Shown here piece by piece: positions 1-9,417 of a stretch of DNA of 64,000 nucleotides (positions are counted from its first letter, which is position 1; every line of letters begins with the position of its first letter). The stretch is from the NCBI RefSeq assembly GCF_000527175.1, contig NZ_AZUR01000001.1, forward strand, positions 1,836,501 through 1,900,500, written 5' to 3'. Source of the DNA: Pseudogulbenkiania sp. MAI-1 (GTDB taxonomy: Bacteria; Pseudomonadota; Gammaproteobacteria; Burkholderiales; Chromobacteriaceae). The position numbers were made by a program, and so were the translations under genes. Below the pieces are notes generated by a model, which was not told the origin of the DNA, did no database searches, and saw only the letters and a list, made by a program, of their open reading frames with translations.

Positions 1-329
1 GTGTCGGCCGTGGTGAAATTGTCGAAGTTTAACGCCGGGTCGAGCGCCAGCAGGGCGCGGCGTGCGCTGGTGCAGACGTCTACCGCGGCGTTGAAGTCGG
101 CCGGGCCCAGCACCTTGCCGTTACGGATCTTGCGGTAGTGTACCCGGCACATTTGCAGGTATTGGCGGGCGGTGTCGTGGGCGTCGAGCGCACCGGCGTT
201 CTCCAGGTCGGTGAATGCCGCCATCAGCGCCTGGCAGGCTTGCTCGGCGCGTGCCAGGCGTTTTTCCTGCGCCAGCCTGGCGTCGCGGCCGGGCTTGGCC
301 GTGGTGGATTTCTTGGGTTTGGCGGCCAT
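1..329 (-). CDS. Hypothetical protein, N-terminal part (runs off left edge)
   Basis: An open frame starts with ATG at 329 and continues without a stop to the window edge, giving about 109 residues. The N-terminus is very basic (MAAKPKKSTTAKPGRDAR), followed by a probably helical segment rich in Ala, Arg and Gln, and then an alternating hydrophobic and charged stretch ending in FDNFTTAD. I recognise no motif. The GC-rich third positions match the neighbours, so I think it is a real gene. Its only neighbour in view is the insertion-element cluster upstream of its start, so its promoter region borders or lies in that mobile DNA. Confidence 0.6.
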   Translation of the reverse strand, partial: MAAKPKKSTTAKPGRDARLAQEKRLARAEQACQALMAAFTDLENAGALDAHDTARQYLQMCRVHYRKIRNGKVLGPADFNAAVDVCTSARRALLALDPALNFDNFTTAD

Positions 330-477
330 GCGCTGACTTTCTGGTTGAGAGGGGCGCATTTTAACGTGCATTGCCCGGCACGGCACAGCAGGGCCGTCGC
401 GGGGCCTCTTTAGAGTCGCTAACAAAACCCAGCACAGCGATCTTTGGGGTGTCCTGGCAAGAGCGGACAGCTCCGAT

Positions 478-1311
478 TCAAGCGGCCTTGGCTGAATTCC
501 AGTACTTCCGGGTAAATTCAGCCGGCGCCAAGTAGCCAAGCCGCGAGTGACGGCGTTGGCGGTTATAGAAGATTTCGATGTACTCCCTGATCGATGCCTC
601 CGCCTCCGCCCGCGTTGCGTAACGGCGATGGTGGACGAGCTCGTTCTTCAACGTTCCCCAGAAGCTCTCTATCGGCGCATTGTCGAAACAGTTCCCCTTG
701 CGTGACATCGAGCTATGCATCCTGAACTGCGTCAGCAAATCCCCGTAGGCCTTGGCGCAGTATTGGCTGCCACGATCCGTATGGTGGATCAAGCCGGCCG
801 GCGGCCGCTGGTGCTGGACCGCCCGGAACAGCGCCTTGCTGACCAGTTCGGTCGTCATCCGCGCGCCCATCGCATAGCCAACGATCTCGCAGCTAAACAC
901 ATCCTTCAGTGCCGCTAGGTACAGCCAGCCCTCGTCCGTCGGGATGTACGTTATATCACCCGTCCAGACCTGATTCGGGCGGGGCGGCTCGAACACCTGA
1001 CCCAAGACATTCTCCGCGACCGGCAACGAGTGGGCCGAATTGGTGGTCGCCTTGAACTTGCGCTTCTGCCGGCACCGGATGCCTATCTGGCGTCGTAAAC
1101 GGTCGATGCGATCACGCCCGGCCTCAAAGCCCATCGCCGCCAGTTCTGGCTGCAAACGGCGTACGCCATAGGTTTCCCGTGTTTTGGCATGTGCCGCCCG
1201 GATCGCCACTTTCAGCCGCTCGTCCTCTTGTTCTCGCTCAGATGGAGAACGTCCACGCCAGCCATAGTACCCAGCACGGGACACCGCTAGAACCCGGCAG
1301 GCCACCACCAC
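478..1311 (-). CDS. IS3-family transposase OrfB (DDE integrase domain)
   Basis: This is the catalytic part of an IS3 transposase, 277 residues as delimited here. An HTH_21-like N-terminal segment (SRAGYYGWRGR) is followed by an rve/DDE core with Asp in VWTGDITYIPT, Asp in HTDRGSQYC, and Glu in NAPIESFWGTLKNE. The natural product is probably an OrfAB fusion. A run of seven A residues on the minus strand (T run at 1383-1389) lies near the end of orfA, and a -1 shift there opens a frame that reads through YAWIEEHR into this protein. The start given at 1311 (a GTG) is therefore nominal. Confidence 0.9.
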   Translation of the reverse strand: MVVACRVLAVSRAGYYGWRGRSPSEREQEDERLKVAIRAAHAKTRETYGVRRLQPELAAMGFEAGRDRIDRLRRQIGIRCRQKRKFKATTNSAHSLPVAENVLGQVFEPPRPNQVWTGDITYIPTDEGWLYLAALKDVFSCEIVGYAMGARMTTELVSKALFRAVQHQRPPAGLIHHTDRGSQYCAKAYGDLLTQFRMHSSMSRKGNCFDNAPIESFWGTLKNELVHHRRYATRAEAEASIREYIEIFYNRQRRHSRLGYLAPAEFTRKYWNSAKAA

Positions 1312-1334
1312 CGGGAATAGGTTTCGGTGCTCTT

Positions 1335-1643
1335 CTATCCACGCGTACCGGGCAGTGATGCCTGAGCAAAGTACGCTGCAGCTTTTTTTATGACGTCTCG
1401 CTCCAGGCGTGCCTCTGCCAACTCCTTGCGCAGCTTGGCGTTCTCTGCTTCCAGCTCCGTGACACTGCGCGCCCCCGGCGCCGGTTGGTCACCGCCAGAC
1501 CTCGCCGCTACAACCCAGTTAGCCAATGTACCCTTGGGGATACCCAGCCGCCTGGCCGCCCCTTCAAGGCTGAGCCCTTGCTCAAGTACCAGCTTTACCG
1601 CCTCAGAACGGAACTCTACTGGATATGTCTTTCTGGTCTTCAT
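1335..1643 (-). CDS. IS3-family transposase OrfA (HTH, leucine-zipper)
   Basis: A 102-residue DNA-binding subunit of the IS3 transposase. The start of the protein (KTRKTYPVEFRSEAVKLVLEQG) and the segment LEGAARRLGIPKGTLANWV form the HTH_Tnp_1 fold. A heptad-rich helix (VTELEAENAKLRKELAEARLE) follows, as in leucine zippers used for OrfA-OrfAB multimerisation. The frame ends shortly after the A7 slippery run that allows -1 frameshifting into orfB. Confidence 0.9.
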   Translation of the reverse strand: MKTRKTYPVEFRSEAVKLVLEQGLSLEGAARRLGIPKGTLANWVVAARSGGDQPAPGARSVTELEAENAKLRKELAEARLERDVIKKAAAYFAQASLPGTRG

Positions 1644-1787
1644 TTCACACTCCCGATTGTCAATGGTAACAATCGGAACTGTCCGCGGGAATCAGGCTAC
1701 CCCACTTGGCTAGGCGTGCGGCCGCAGACAGTACAAGTAGTACGGCAAGGCCGCACAACAACGCCAAGAGGTTTTTGTTAGCGGCTC

Positions 1788-2471
1788 TTAGCAGACCGGG
1801 GCATCGTCGTGCCGGTCGGGTTCTGCTAGCGCCTCATGGCGCCAGCCGTTTTCGAAAACCAGTTCTTCCAGCGGCCGGCGGTGGGCCCAGTGTTCCTGTT
1901 CCAGCATCGGTTTTTCGTAGAAGGCGTCGACATGGCCGAGGCAGAGGATGGCGATTGCCTTGGCGCCCGGCGGCAGTTGCAGCAGTTCGCCCAGCGCCGC
2001 CGGATCGAACAGCGACACCCACCCGAGGCCGAGGCCTTCGGCGCGGGCGGCGAGCCACATGTTCTGGATGGCGCAGGCGACGGAGGCCAGGTCCATTTCC
2101 GGCAGTGTGCGCCGGCCGAACACGTGGCGTTCGCGCCCGTCCATCAATGCCGCCACCAGCACCTCGCCGCAGTCGAGAATGCCTTCCACCTTGAGTCGCA
2201 TGAATTCGTCCTGGCGCTCGCCGAGTGCTTCGGCTGTGCGCACCCGTTCGGCTTCGACCAACGCATGCATCTGTCGGCGCAGTGCCGGATCGCTGATGCG
2301 GATGAAGCGCCACGGCTGCATGAAGCCGACGCTGGGCGCGAGATGCGCCGCCTGCAGCAGGCGGGCGAGCAGTTCGGGGTCGACCGGGTCGGGGCGGAAG
2401 TGGCGCATGTCGCGCCGTTCGCGGATGGCGCGGTAGACGACGGCGATGTCGGTGTCGCTGTATCGATTCAT
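1788..2471 (-). CDS. bluB: 5,6-dimethylbenzimidazole synthase BluB
   Basis: BluB cannibalises reduced FMN with oxygen to give 5,6-dimethylbenzimidazole, the lower ligand of B12. The 227-residue protein has the nitroreductase-fold features of BluB: an Arg-rich FMN-binding segment (RERRDMRHFRPDPV, residues 17-30), APSVGFMQPWRF (45-56), and GLGLGWVSLFDP (146-157). It is the last gene of the cobalamin operon; its ATG overlaps the cobB stop by 4 nt. The stop codon is formed by the TTA that flanks the adjacent inverted-repeat element, so the extreme C-terminus (DRHDDAPVC) may have been altered by that insertion. The need for oxygen contrasts with the anaerobic-type genes upstream. Confidence 0.93.
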   Translation of the reverse strand: MNRYSDTDIAVVYRAIRERRDMRHFRPDPVDPELLARLLQAAHLAPSVGFMQPWRFIRISDPALRRQMHALVEAERVRTAEALGERQDEFMRLKVEGILDCGEVLVAALMDGRERHVFGRRTLPEMDLASVACAIQNMWLAARAEGLGLGWVSLFDPAALGELLQLPPGAKAIAILCLGHVDAFYEKPMLEQEHWAHRRPLEELVFENGWRHEALAEPDRHDDAPVC

Positions 2472-3772
2472 GGTGTGAACAGGCGTGCCGTGGCGATGGG
2501 GTTGGACGGGAAATAGGCGTGTAGATAGCTCGCCACGATGCTGCCGTGGCGGTAGACCGCCTCGCCCGGTGCCGTGCCGCTGGCACGTCGGGCGTGGGTC
2601 AGCGGGGCGAGCGGGGTTTGCAGGCTGGTGTAATGGAAGGTGTGGCCGCGCAGCGTCTCGCCGTCGAGTTCCACCGATTGCAGGCCGAGCCCGGCGAGGC
2701 GCCGGCCCAGCGTGGCGTGGCCAGGCAAGATCCCGAGCAGGGAGCTCGTGTTACCAGCCTTGTCGGTGAGGGCGTCGAGCAGGTAGAGCATGCCGCCACA
2801 CTCGGCGTAAAGCGGCTTGCCGGCGGCAACGTGGGCACGCAGGCTGGCTGCGGTGCGTTGGCTGGCGGCCAGCACGTCCAGATGCAGTTCCGGATAGCCG
2901 CCCGGCAGGTAGACCGCGTCTGCCTCCGGCAGCGCATCGTCGGCCAGCGGCGAGAAGAACGCGAGCTCGGCGCCCAGCGCTGCGAGCAGTTCCAGATTGG
3001 CCGGGTAGATGAAGGAGAAGGCCTTGTCGCGGGCGATGGCGATCTTCACGCCGGTTAGCAGCGGTGGCACTGATGTGGCCAAGGCGGGCTGGAAGGCGAC
3101 GGCGGGGGGCAGTGCGGCGAGGTCCGTCGCGGCAATTTGCGCGGAGGCCTGCTGCAGTCGCGCTTCCAGGTCGTCGATTTCCTGCGCTTGTACCAGCCCC
3201 AGGTGGCGCTCCGGCAGGGTCATGGCGTCTTCGCGCATCACGGTGCCGAGGCAACGTAAGTTGGGTGGTAGGGCTTGCCGCAGCATCTCGGCGTGGCGCG
3301 CGCTGGCGACGCGGTTGGCCAGTACGCCGTAGAACGGCAGGCCGGGGCGGAAGCTCGCGAGACCGTGGGCGACGGCGGCGAAGGTCTGCGCCATGCCGGT
3401 GGCGTCGATCACCGCCAGCACCGGCACGCCGAAGGTCTGCGCCAGATCGGCGCTCGACGGCGTGCCGTCGAACAGGCCCATGCTGCCCTCGATCAGGATC
3501 AGGTCGGCATCGGCTGCCGCGTCGTACAGCCGCTGGCGGCAGTCGGTCTCGCCGGTCATCCACAGGTCGAGCGAGTAGACCGGGTGGCCCGATGCCTGTT
3601 CGAGGATGTAGGGGTCGAGGAAGTCCGGCCCGGTCTTGAATACCCGCACCTTGCGGCCCTGATCGCGGTGATGGCGCGCGAGGCCGGCGGTGAGCGTGGT
3701 CTTGCCCTGGTGCGAGGCCGGGGCGGTGAGGAACAGCGCCGGGCAGGAGCGGGCTTTCGGCTTGTTGGGCAT
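2468..3772 (-). CDS. cobB: Cobyrinate a,c-diamide synthase
   Basis: Glutamine-dependent amidation of the a and c side chains of (hydrogeno)cobyrinate, in the cytoplasm. The 434-residue protein has the CobB/CbiA arrangement: an N-terminal ATP-binding domain with LTAPASHQGKTTLTAGL near residue 15 and a C-terminal class-I-like amidotransferase domain with the nucleophile Cys in YAECGGMLYL near residue 325, plus a late His in SYLHAYF. It starts 3 nt after the cobO stop and overlaps bluB by 4 nt. In anaerobic-type organisms this enzyme is called CbiA; the sequence alone does not settle which substrate is used. Confidence 0.93.
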   Translation of the reverse strand: MPNKPKARSCPALFLTAPASHQGKTTLTAGLARHHRDQGRKVRVFKTGPDFLDPYILEQASGHPVYSLDLWMTGETDCRQRLYDAAADADLILIEGSMGLFDGTPSSADLAQTFGVPVLAVIDATGMAQTFAAVAHGLASFRPGLPFYGVLANRVASARHAEMLRQALPPNLRCLGTVMREDAMTLPERHLGLVQAQEIDDLEARLQQASAQIAATDLAALPPAVAFQPALATSVPPLLTGVKIAIARDKAFSFIYPANLELLAALGAELAFFSPLADDALPEADAVYLPGGYPELHLDVLAASQRTAASLRAHVAAGKPLYAECGGMLYLLDALTDKAGNTSSLLGILPGHATLGRRLAGLGLQSVELDGETLRGHTFHYTSLQTPLAPLTHARRASGTAPGEAVYRHGSIVASYLHAYFPSNPIATARLFTP

Positions 3773-3775
3773 GGC

Positions 3776-4378
3776 TTAAAACTCGACGCCCTGCTGCGCC
3801 TTGACGCCCTGTTCGCGGTAGGGGTGTTTGACCAGCTTCATCTCGGTGACCAAGTCCGCCGCCGCGATCAGCGCTTCGGGCGCGTGGCGGCCGGTGACGA
3901 CCACGTGCAGGTCGGGCGAGCGGGCGGCAAACACCGCCAGCACTTCGTCGAGAGGCAGGTACTCGTACTTCAGCACCACGTTGAGCTCGTCGAGGATCAC
4001 CATGTCGTATTCACCACTCTCGATCATGCGCCGCGCCTCGTCCCAGCCCTTGCGCGCGGTGGCGATGTCGGCGTCGCGGTTCTGGGTGTTCCAGGTGTAG
4101 CCCTCGCCCATGGTGAGGAAGTCGCAGTTGTCGAAGCAGCCCAACAGGTCGCGCTCGGCGGTGTGCAGCGCGCCCTTGATGAACTGCACTACGCCGAGGC
4201 GCATGCCGTGGCCGACCACGCGCAGCCCCATGCCGAAGGCGGCCGAACTCTTGCCCTTGCCGGTACCGGTGTTGACGATCAACAGCCCCTTTTCCTTGGT
4301 GGCGGCGGCCTTCTTCTTCTCGAAGCCGGCCTTGCGCCGCTCGGTCATGCGCTGGTGGGAAGTCGGGTCGGTTTTCAT
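3776..4378 (-). CDS. cobO: Cob(I)yrinic acid a,c-diamide adenosyltransferase (BtuR/CobO family)
   Basis: Transfers the adenosyl group of ATP to Co(I) of the corrin. The 200-residue protein matches the usual length of the family. The P-loop is VNTGTGKGKSSAAFG (residues 35-49), with the inverted orientation of triphosphate binding known for this family. Other family blocks are VQFIKGA, MILDELNVVLKY and VVTGRHAPEALI. The Lys-rich N-terminal 30 residues are typical of CobO. It lies between cobW and cobB in the operon. Confidence 0.93.
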   Translation of the reverse strand: MKTDPTSHQRMTERRKAGFEKKKAAATKEKGLLIVNTGTGKGKSSAAFGMGLRVVGHGMRLGVVQFIKGALHTAERDLLGCFDNCDFLTMGEGYTWNTQNRDADIATARKGWDEARRMIESGEYDMVILDELNVVLKYEYLPLDEVLAVFAARSPDLHVVVTGRHAPEALIAAADLVTEMKLVKHPYREQGVKAQQGVEF

Positions 4379-4409
4379 GATGGATTCCTCACTAAATCAA
4401 TTGCGTGCT

Positions 4410-5533
<1,124 letters not shown>

Positions 5534-5537
<4 letters not shown>

Positions 5538-7087
5538 GCCGGTTGGCCCTCTTGTTGGGTGGGCAGCGCGGCCAGCACGCCGGCAAAGTCGGACGCCATC
5601 GCCGGGTAGTCGAGCACGGGGCGGTCGACCACGATCAGGGGAATATTCAGCGCGGCGGCGGCGGCGGCCTTGGCGCCGTAGCCACCGGCATCGCCGGATT
5701 GCTTGGTCACCACGCAGTCAATGCCCCAGTCGCGCCACAGCGTTTCGTTGGCGGCCTGCGAGAACGGGCCCTGCATGGCGAGGAGGTGCGCGCGCGGGAT
5801 ACCGAGGTCGATGGCGCGCTGCAAATGCTGCAGGTCCGGCGCCAGGCGCACGAACCACTGGCGCTCTTTGGCGCCCTCGGCCTTGACGAAGGCGGCTAGG
5901 TCCTTGGAGCCGGTGGCGAGGAAAATGCGCTGGCCGCGCTGCATCGCCAGCTGCGCGGCCTCGGCCATGGTCGCCACGTGTTCGGCGGGGTGGCTGTCGG
6001 CGGCGCTCGGGCGCTCGTAGCGCAGGTAGGGCAGCGCGAGTTCCTGTGCCAGCTCGATCAGCTGCTGCGACATGTCGCTAGCGTAGGGGTGGGTGGCGTC
6101 GACGATTACCTGCGCACCGCTGTCGCGCAGCAGTTCGCGGCGGCGCTCGATGCCGAGACGGCCAGCGACCGTGGTGAGGCCGGGGCAGTTCTGCTCGACC
6201 AGCTCGGCGCCGTAGTCGGTCGCGCTCGACACGATGACTTCACGGCCCGTCGCGGCGATTTCGCGCGCCAGGGCGTTGCCGTCGCTGGTGCCGGAGAACA
6301 CCCACACCGCAGAGTGCGGCAGCGCGGCGGCCTTGACGGTGTCAGGTGTGTCGTCCCAGTTGCCATAGCCGCGCGGCGAGAAGATCCAGTTGCGCTTGCG
6401 TTTGGTGAAGCGGTTGCCGATCACGAGGCTGGTCAGCATGTTGAAGCGGCGCGTGCGCAGCTCGGCCAGGGTGACGACCTCGACGGTCTGGCCTTCGCGG
6501 TAGGCGTTGTGCACGATGCCGCACAACGTCTCGGGGCGCTTGTGTTCGAGCATGATGTCGAGGATGCGGTAGACGCCTTCCTGGCGCTGCTTGCTCTGCA
6601 CGTTGTAGAACACCGCGGCAAGGTCGGCCTCGGCGATGTGGCGCGCACGCTTCTCGATCCACTCCCACGGGCAGAGCAGGTCCGAGAGGCTCAGCGTGGC
6701 GAAGTCGTGCGACAGCGGTGCACCCAAGAGCGAGGCGCAGGCGTTGGCCGAGGTGATGCCGGGGATGAGCTGCACGTCGAAGGTGTCGGTTTCAAGCATG
6801 TCCTCGTAGGCGAGCGTGGCCATGGCGTAGATGCCGATGTCGCCGCTGGAGATCAGCGCCACGGTCTTGCCGGCGCGCGCCTGTTCCAGCGCCAACTGGG
6901 CGCGGTCGCGCTCCTGCGTCAGCGGCAGGGTGCGGATGTCCTTGCCGGAAATCCACGGGGCAATCCAGGTGAGGTAGAGGTCGTAGGACACGATCACCTC
7001 GCTCGCGGCGAGGGCGTCCTTCACCATCGGCGGGATCAGCTCGGCGGTGCCGGGGCCGACGGAGACCAGGTAGAGTTTGCCGTTCAT
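5534..7087 (-). CDS. cobJK: Precorrin-3B C17-methyltransferase / precorrin-6A reductase fusion
   Basis: A two-domain enzyme of 517 residues. Residues 1-245 are a CobJ/CbiH SAM-dependent methyltransferase (VSVGPGTAELIPP; SSGDIGIYAMATL; PGITSANACASLLGAP) that methylates C17 during ring contraction. Residues from about 265 are a CobK/CbiJ reductase (FSGTSDGNALAREI; DATHPYASDMSQQ; TGSKDL; KQSGDAGGYGAK) that reduces precorrin-6A. I place the start at the ATG at 7087, preceded by GGAAAG and aligned with the family N-terminus; the frame stays open further upstream. The methyltransferase and reductase act on non-consecutive steps, so the fusion may bring pathway enzymes together rather than channel directly. 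Confidence 0.9.
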
Positions 7088-7112
7088 CAATGCTTTCCGT
7101 ATGTCTGTTCGG

Positions 7113-7886
7113 TCATGACGCCGTGGCGTCATGCGGGTAATTGGTAGGGCGGTCTTCGACCACGGCGACGGTGACGCCATCGAGCGCGGTCTTGGGCACT
7201 ATCAGCCGGCCGCGCGGGCTGGCGATCAGCGCGCAGGGCTCGCACACGCCGGCCACGCCGACGTTTTGTTGTACCCAATCCGAGGATTGGCCGACCCAGG
7301 CGCGGGCGGCAACGTCGGATTGGGCAATCACGCGCAGCGGCAGGCCGTGGCGGGCACAGAATGCCAGCAGGCCTTCTTCGTCGGCCTTGATATCGATGGT
7401 GGCGACCTCGCGCACGTCGGCCAGAGTGCGGTCGGCCAGTGCGGCGTTCACCGCGCGTTCGATGTCGTCCGCAGACTTGCCGCGCCGGCAGCCGATGCCG
7501 AGCGTTAGCGGTTTCAGCGCCTCGGTGGCGGTGGTGACGGCGGGGGTCGCTCCCGTCAGCCGCGCCACCTCGTAGGCCAGCGCGTTGGCGCCGCCCTCGT
7601 GGCCGGATAGCAGCGGGATGGCGAAGCGCGCCGCCTCGTCCAGCACCACCACGGCCGGGTCGGAGTACTTGCTCGCGGGCAGGCCGTCGAGATAGCGCAC
7701 GGCGATGCCGGAGGCCATCACCGCCACCCAGCGGCGGTGCTGGTGGAAGGCACGGCGGAATTGCTCGCGCGGGCTCTCGTCCGGGGTGAGCCAGGGCTGG
7801 TACAGCGTGGCGCCCAGCGCTTCGGCCAAACGTTGCCCGAGCGGCAAGGCGTCCGCGCGCACCAGCCAGATGGCGGTCTCGCTCAC
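7113..7886 (-). CDS. cbiG: Cobalt-precorrin-5A hydrolase CbiG
   Basis: Opens the delta-lactone and releases acetaldehyde from cobalt-precorrin-5A in the anaerobic-type pathway. The 257-residue protein contains the CbiG N and C domains: WVAVMASGIAVRYL, PLLSGHEGGANALA and LTLGIGCRRGKSADDI. The GTG at 7886 is chosen because it overlaps the cobM stop as GTGA and begins the family sequence (SETAIWLVRADALPLGQ). Its presence instead of cobG (the oxygenase of the aerobic route) is the main sign that ring contraction is of the anaerobic type. Confidence 0.92.
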   Translation of the reverse strand: MSETAIWLVRADALPLGQRLAEALGATLYQPWLTPDESPREQFRRAFHQHRRWVAVMASGIAVRYLDGLPASKYSDPAVVVLDEAARFAIPLLSGHEGGANALAYEVARLTGATPAVTTATEALKPLTLGIGCRRGKSADDIERAVNAALADRTLADVREVATIDIKADEEGLLAFCARHGLPLRVIAQSDVAARAWVGQSSDWVQQNVGVAGVCEPCALIASPRGRLIVPKTALDGVTVAVVEDRPTNYPHDATAS

Positions 7887-8689
7887 ACCGCGTCCTTCGC
7901 CTTGCGCTTGCTCGGGCGTGGCGTCTTGCGGTCGGTACCGTCGCGGAAAATGTGGGTGAAGCCGGCCGCGTAGAGGCTCGACTCCACGCCGCCTTCCTGC
8001 GACAGTGCGCGGCCGACCAAGAGCAGCGTGGTCAAGAGCCAGTCCTTCTGCTTGACCTCGGACATCAGCTTGGAGAGCGTGCTGCGGTGGATGGCCTGAT
8101 CGGGCCAGCTCGCTCGCCGCACCAGCGCCACCGGGGTGTCGGCCGGGTAGTGCAGCAAGAGGTCGGCGATGGTCTGCTTCAGGCGCTGGCCGGAAAGGAA
8201 GATGCACATCGTCGCTTGGTGTTCGGCGAAGCGGGCGATCGATTCCAGCTCCGGCACCGCCGAGGCGCGGCCGGAGACGCGGGTCAGGATGATCGACTGC
8301 GACACGGCGGGGCGGGTCAGCTCGCTGCCCAGCGCGGCGGCGGCAGCGGTGAACGAGGACACGCCGGGCACGATCTCGTAGCCGATGCCGAGCGCCTCCA
8401 GCCGGCGCATCTGCTCGGCGGTGGCTCCGTAGATCGCCGGGTCGCCGGAGTGCAGCCGCACCACGTCCTTGTCTTCGGCCTGGGCACGGCGGTACAGCGC
8501 CTCCTGCTCGTCGAGCGAGAGCTCGGCGGTATCGAAGATTTCGGCGTCGGGCCGGCAGTGTTGCAGCATCTCGGCCGGCACCAGCGAGCCGGCGTATAGC
8601 ACCATGGGCACGGCGCCCAGCAGGCGGCTGCCGCGCAGTGTGATCAGGTCGGCGGCGCCGGGGCCGGCGCCGATGAAATAGACTTTCAT
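7883..8689 (-). CDS. cobM: Precorrin-4 / cobalt-precorrin-4 C11-methyltransferase
   Basis: SAM-dependent methylation at C11, 268 residues. Tetrapyrrole methylase blocks are clear: VYFIGAGPGAADLITLRG at the N-terminus, RLHSGDPAIYGATAEQM, and VPGVSSFTAAAAALGSELT. The ATG at 8689 overlaps the cobI stop as ATGA. The C-terminus is strikingly basic (DRKTPRPSKRKAKDAV). CbiF is the anaerobic-pathway name for the same enzyme; with cbiG and cbiD nearby the substrate is likely the cobalt-containing form. Confidence 0.93.
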   Translation of the reverse strand: MKVYFIGAGPGAADLITLRGSRLLGAVPMVLYAGSLVPAEMLQHCRPDAEIFDTAELSLDEQEALYRRAQAEDKDVVRLHSGDPAIYGATAEQMRRLEALGIGYEIVPGVSSFTAAAAALGSELTRPAVSQSIILTRVSGRASAVPELESIARFAEHQATMCIFLSGQRLKQTIADLLLHYPADTPVALVRRASWPDQAIHRSTLSKLMSEVKQKDWLLTTLLLVGRALSQEGGVESSLYAAGFTHIFRDGTDRKTPRPSKRKAKDAV

Positions 8690-9417
8690 GGGTGGCGTTT
8701 CTCGCGGGCGTTTTTGCGGATCAGCATGGTGGCGAGGTAGCCACTCGCCTCTGCGGTCAGGGTGGAGACGTCGTCGCACAGCACTTCGCCGGGCAGGCCG
8801 ATGCGGCGTGCGAAGGCGCAGTGGCGGGCGATGTCCATATCGTTCAACAGACTCAGCACGTCCGGCAGGCGCGCGCCGATCTTCATCAGCACCACGATGT
8901 CGTGGCTCTCGATGTCGGTGCGCAGCTCGGCCATGTCGTCCGGGCAGGGCAGGATCAAAATCCGTTCCTTGCCTTCGCCCAGCGGCCAGGACAGCGCCGA
9001 GGCGGTGGCGGCGAAGCTGGTGACGCCGGGGAAGGTGGTGTGCGTGAGCCTGGGCAGCTTGTCACGCAAGGCCGCCAGCAAATAGCCGTAGGTGGAGTAG
9101 GTCATCGAGTCGCCGATGGTGAGGTAGGCGACGTGGAGCCCGGCCGTCAGCTCGGCGGCCACCGCTGCGGCCAACTCGCCGTAGTGGCTGGAGAGCACGC
9201 TGCGGTCCGGGTCCATCTGGAATTCGATTTCGCGGAATTTTTCGTCCGGGATGGCGAGCCCGGCCAGGCACTGGCGCGCGACGGAGACTTCGCTGCCACG
9301 CGCGCGCGGCAGGTAGATCAGGTCGGCGTTCTTTAGTGCTTCCAGCGCCGCCACCGGGATCAGCCCGGCCGGTCCCGGTCCGACGCCGACGCCGGTGAAA
9401 TGACCAAGCGCGCTCAT
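8686..9417 (-). CDS. cobI: Precorrin-2 / cobalt-factor II C20-methyltransferase
   Basis: SAM-dependent C20 methylation, 243 residues. GVGVGPGPAGLIPVAALEAL near the N-terminus, LTIGDSMTYSTYGYLL and FPGVTSFAATASALSWPL are the CobI/CbiL blocks. ATGA overlaps join it to both cbiD and cobM, so translation is probably coupled. Confidence 0.93.
   Translation of the reverse strand: MSALGHFTGVGVGPGPAGLIPVAALEALKNADLIYLPRARGSEVSVARQCLAGLAIPDEKFREIEFQMDPDRSVLSSHYGELAAAVAAELTAGLHVAYLTIGDSMTYSTYGYLLAALRDKLPRLTHTTFPGVTSFAATASALSWPLGEGKERILILPCPDDMAELRTDIESHDIVVLMKIGARLPDVLSLLNDMDIARHCAFARRIGLPGEVLCDDVSTLTAEASGYLATMLIRKNAREKRHP

Larger units (their letters stand above)
445..1704 (-). mobile_element. Complete IS3-family insertion sequence, 1260 bp
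   Basis: The element carries an orfA/orfB transposase pair on the minus strand. Terminal inverted repeats of 34 bp occupy 445-478 and 1671-1704; both start TGGGGT and share GCGGACAG and TCCGATT blocks, with mismatches between. The ends are TG...CA as usual for IS3. A 3-bp direct repeat CTT flanks it (442-444 and 1705-1707), a size typical of this family. Both frames are intact, so the copy may be active. It is inserted inside the smaller TTA-flanked element. Confidence 0.88.
413..1787. mobile_element. MITE-like element with GAG...CTC ends and TTA flanks, interrupted by an IS3 insertion
   Basis: The left end 413-430 reads GAGTCGCTAACAAAACCC. The right end 1770-1787, read inward, is GAGCCGCTAACAAAAACC, so the two ends are near-perfect inverted repeats. 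Both are flanked by TTA (410-412 and 1788-1790), as expected for a 3-bp target duplication. Without the IS3 copy (445-1704 plus a CTT duplicate) the element is about 112 bp and has no coding capacity. Its interior folds on itself: CTTGGC (1705-1710) pairs with GCCAAG (1763-1768), and GTGCGGCC (1716-1723) with GGCCGCAC (1749-1756). GAG termini and TNA targets are known for IS5-family (IS1031-type) elements; assignment to that family is inference. Confidence 0.6.
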
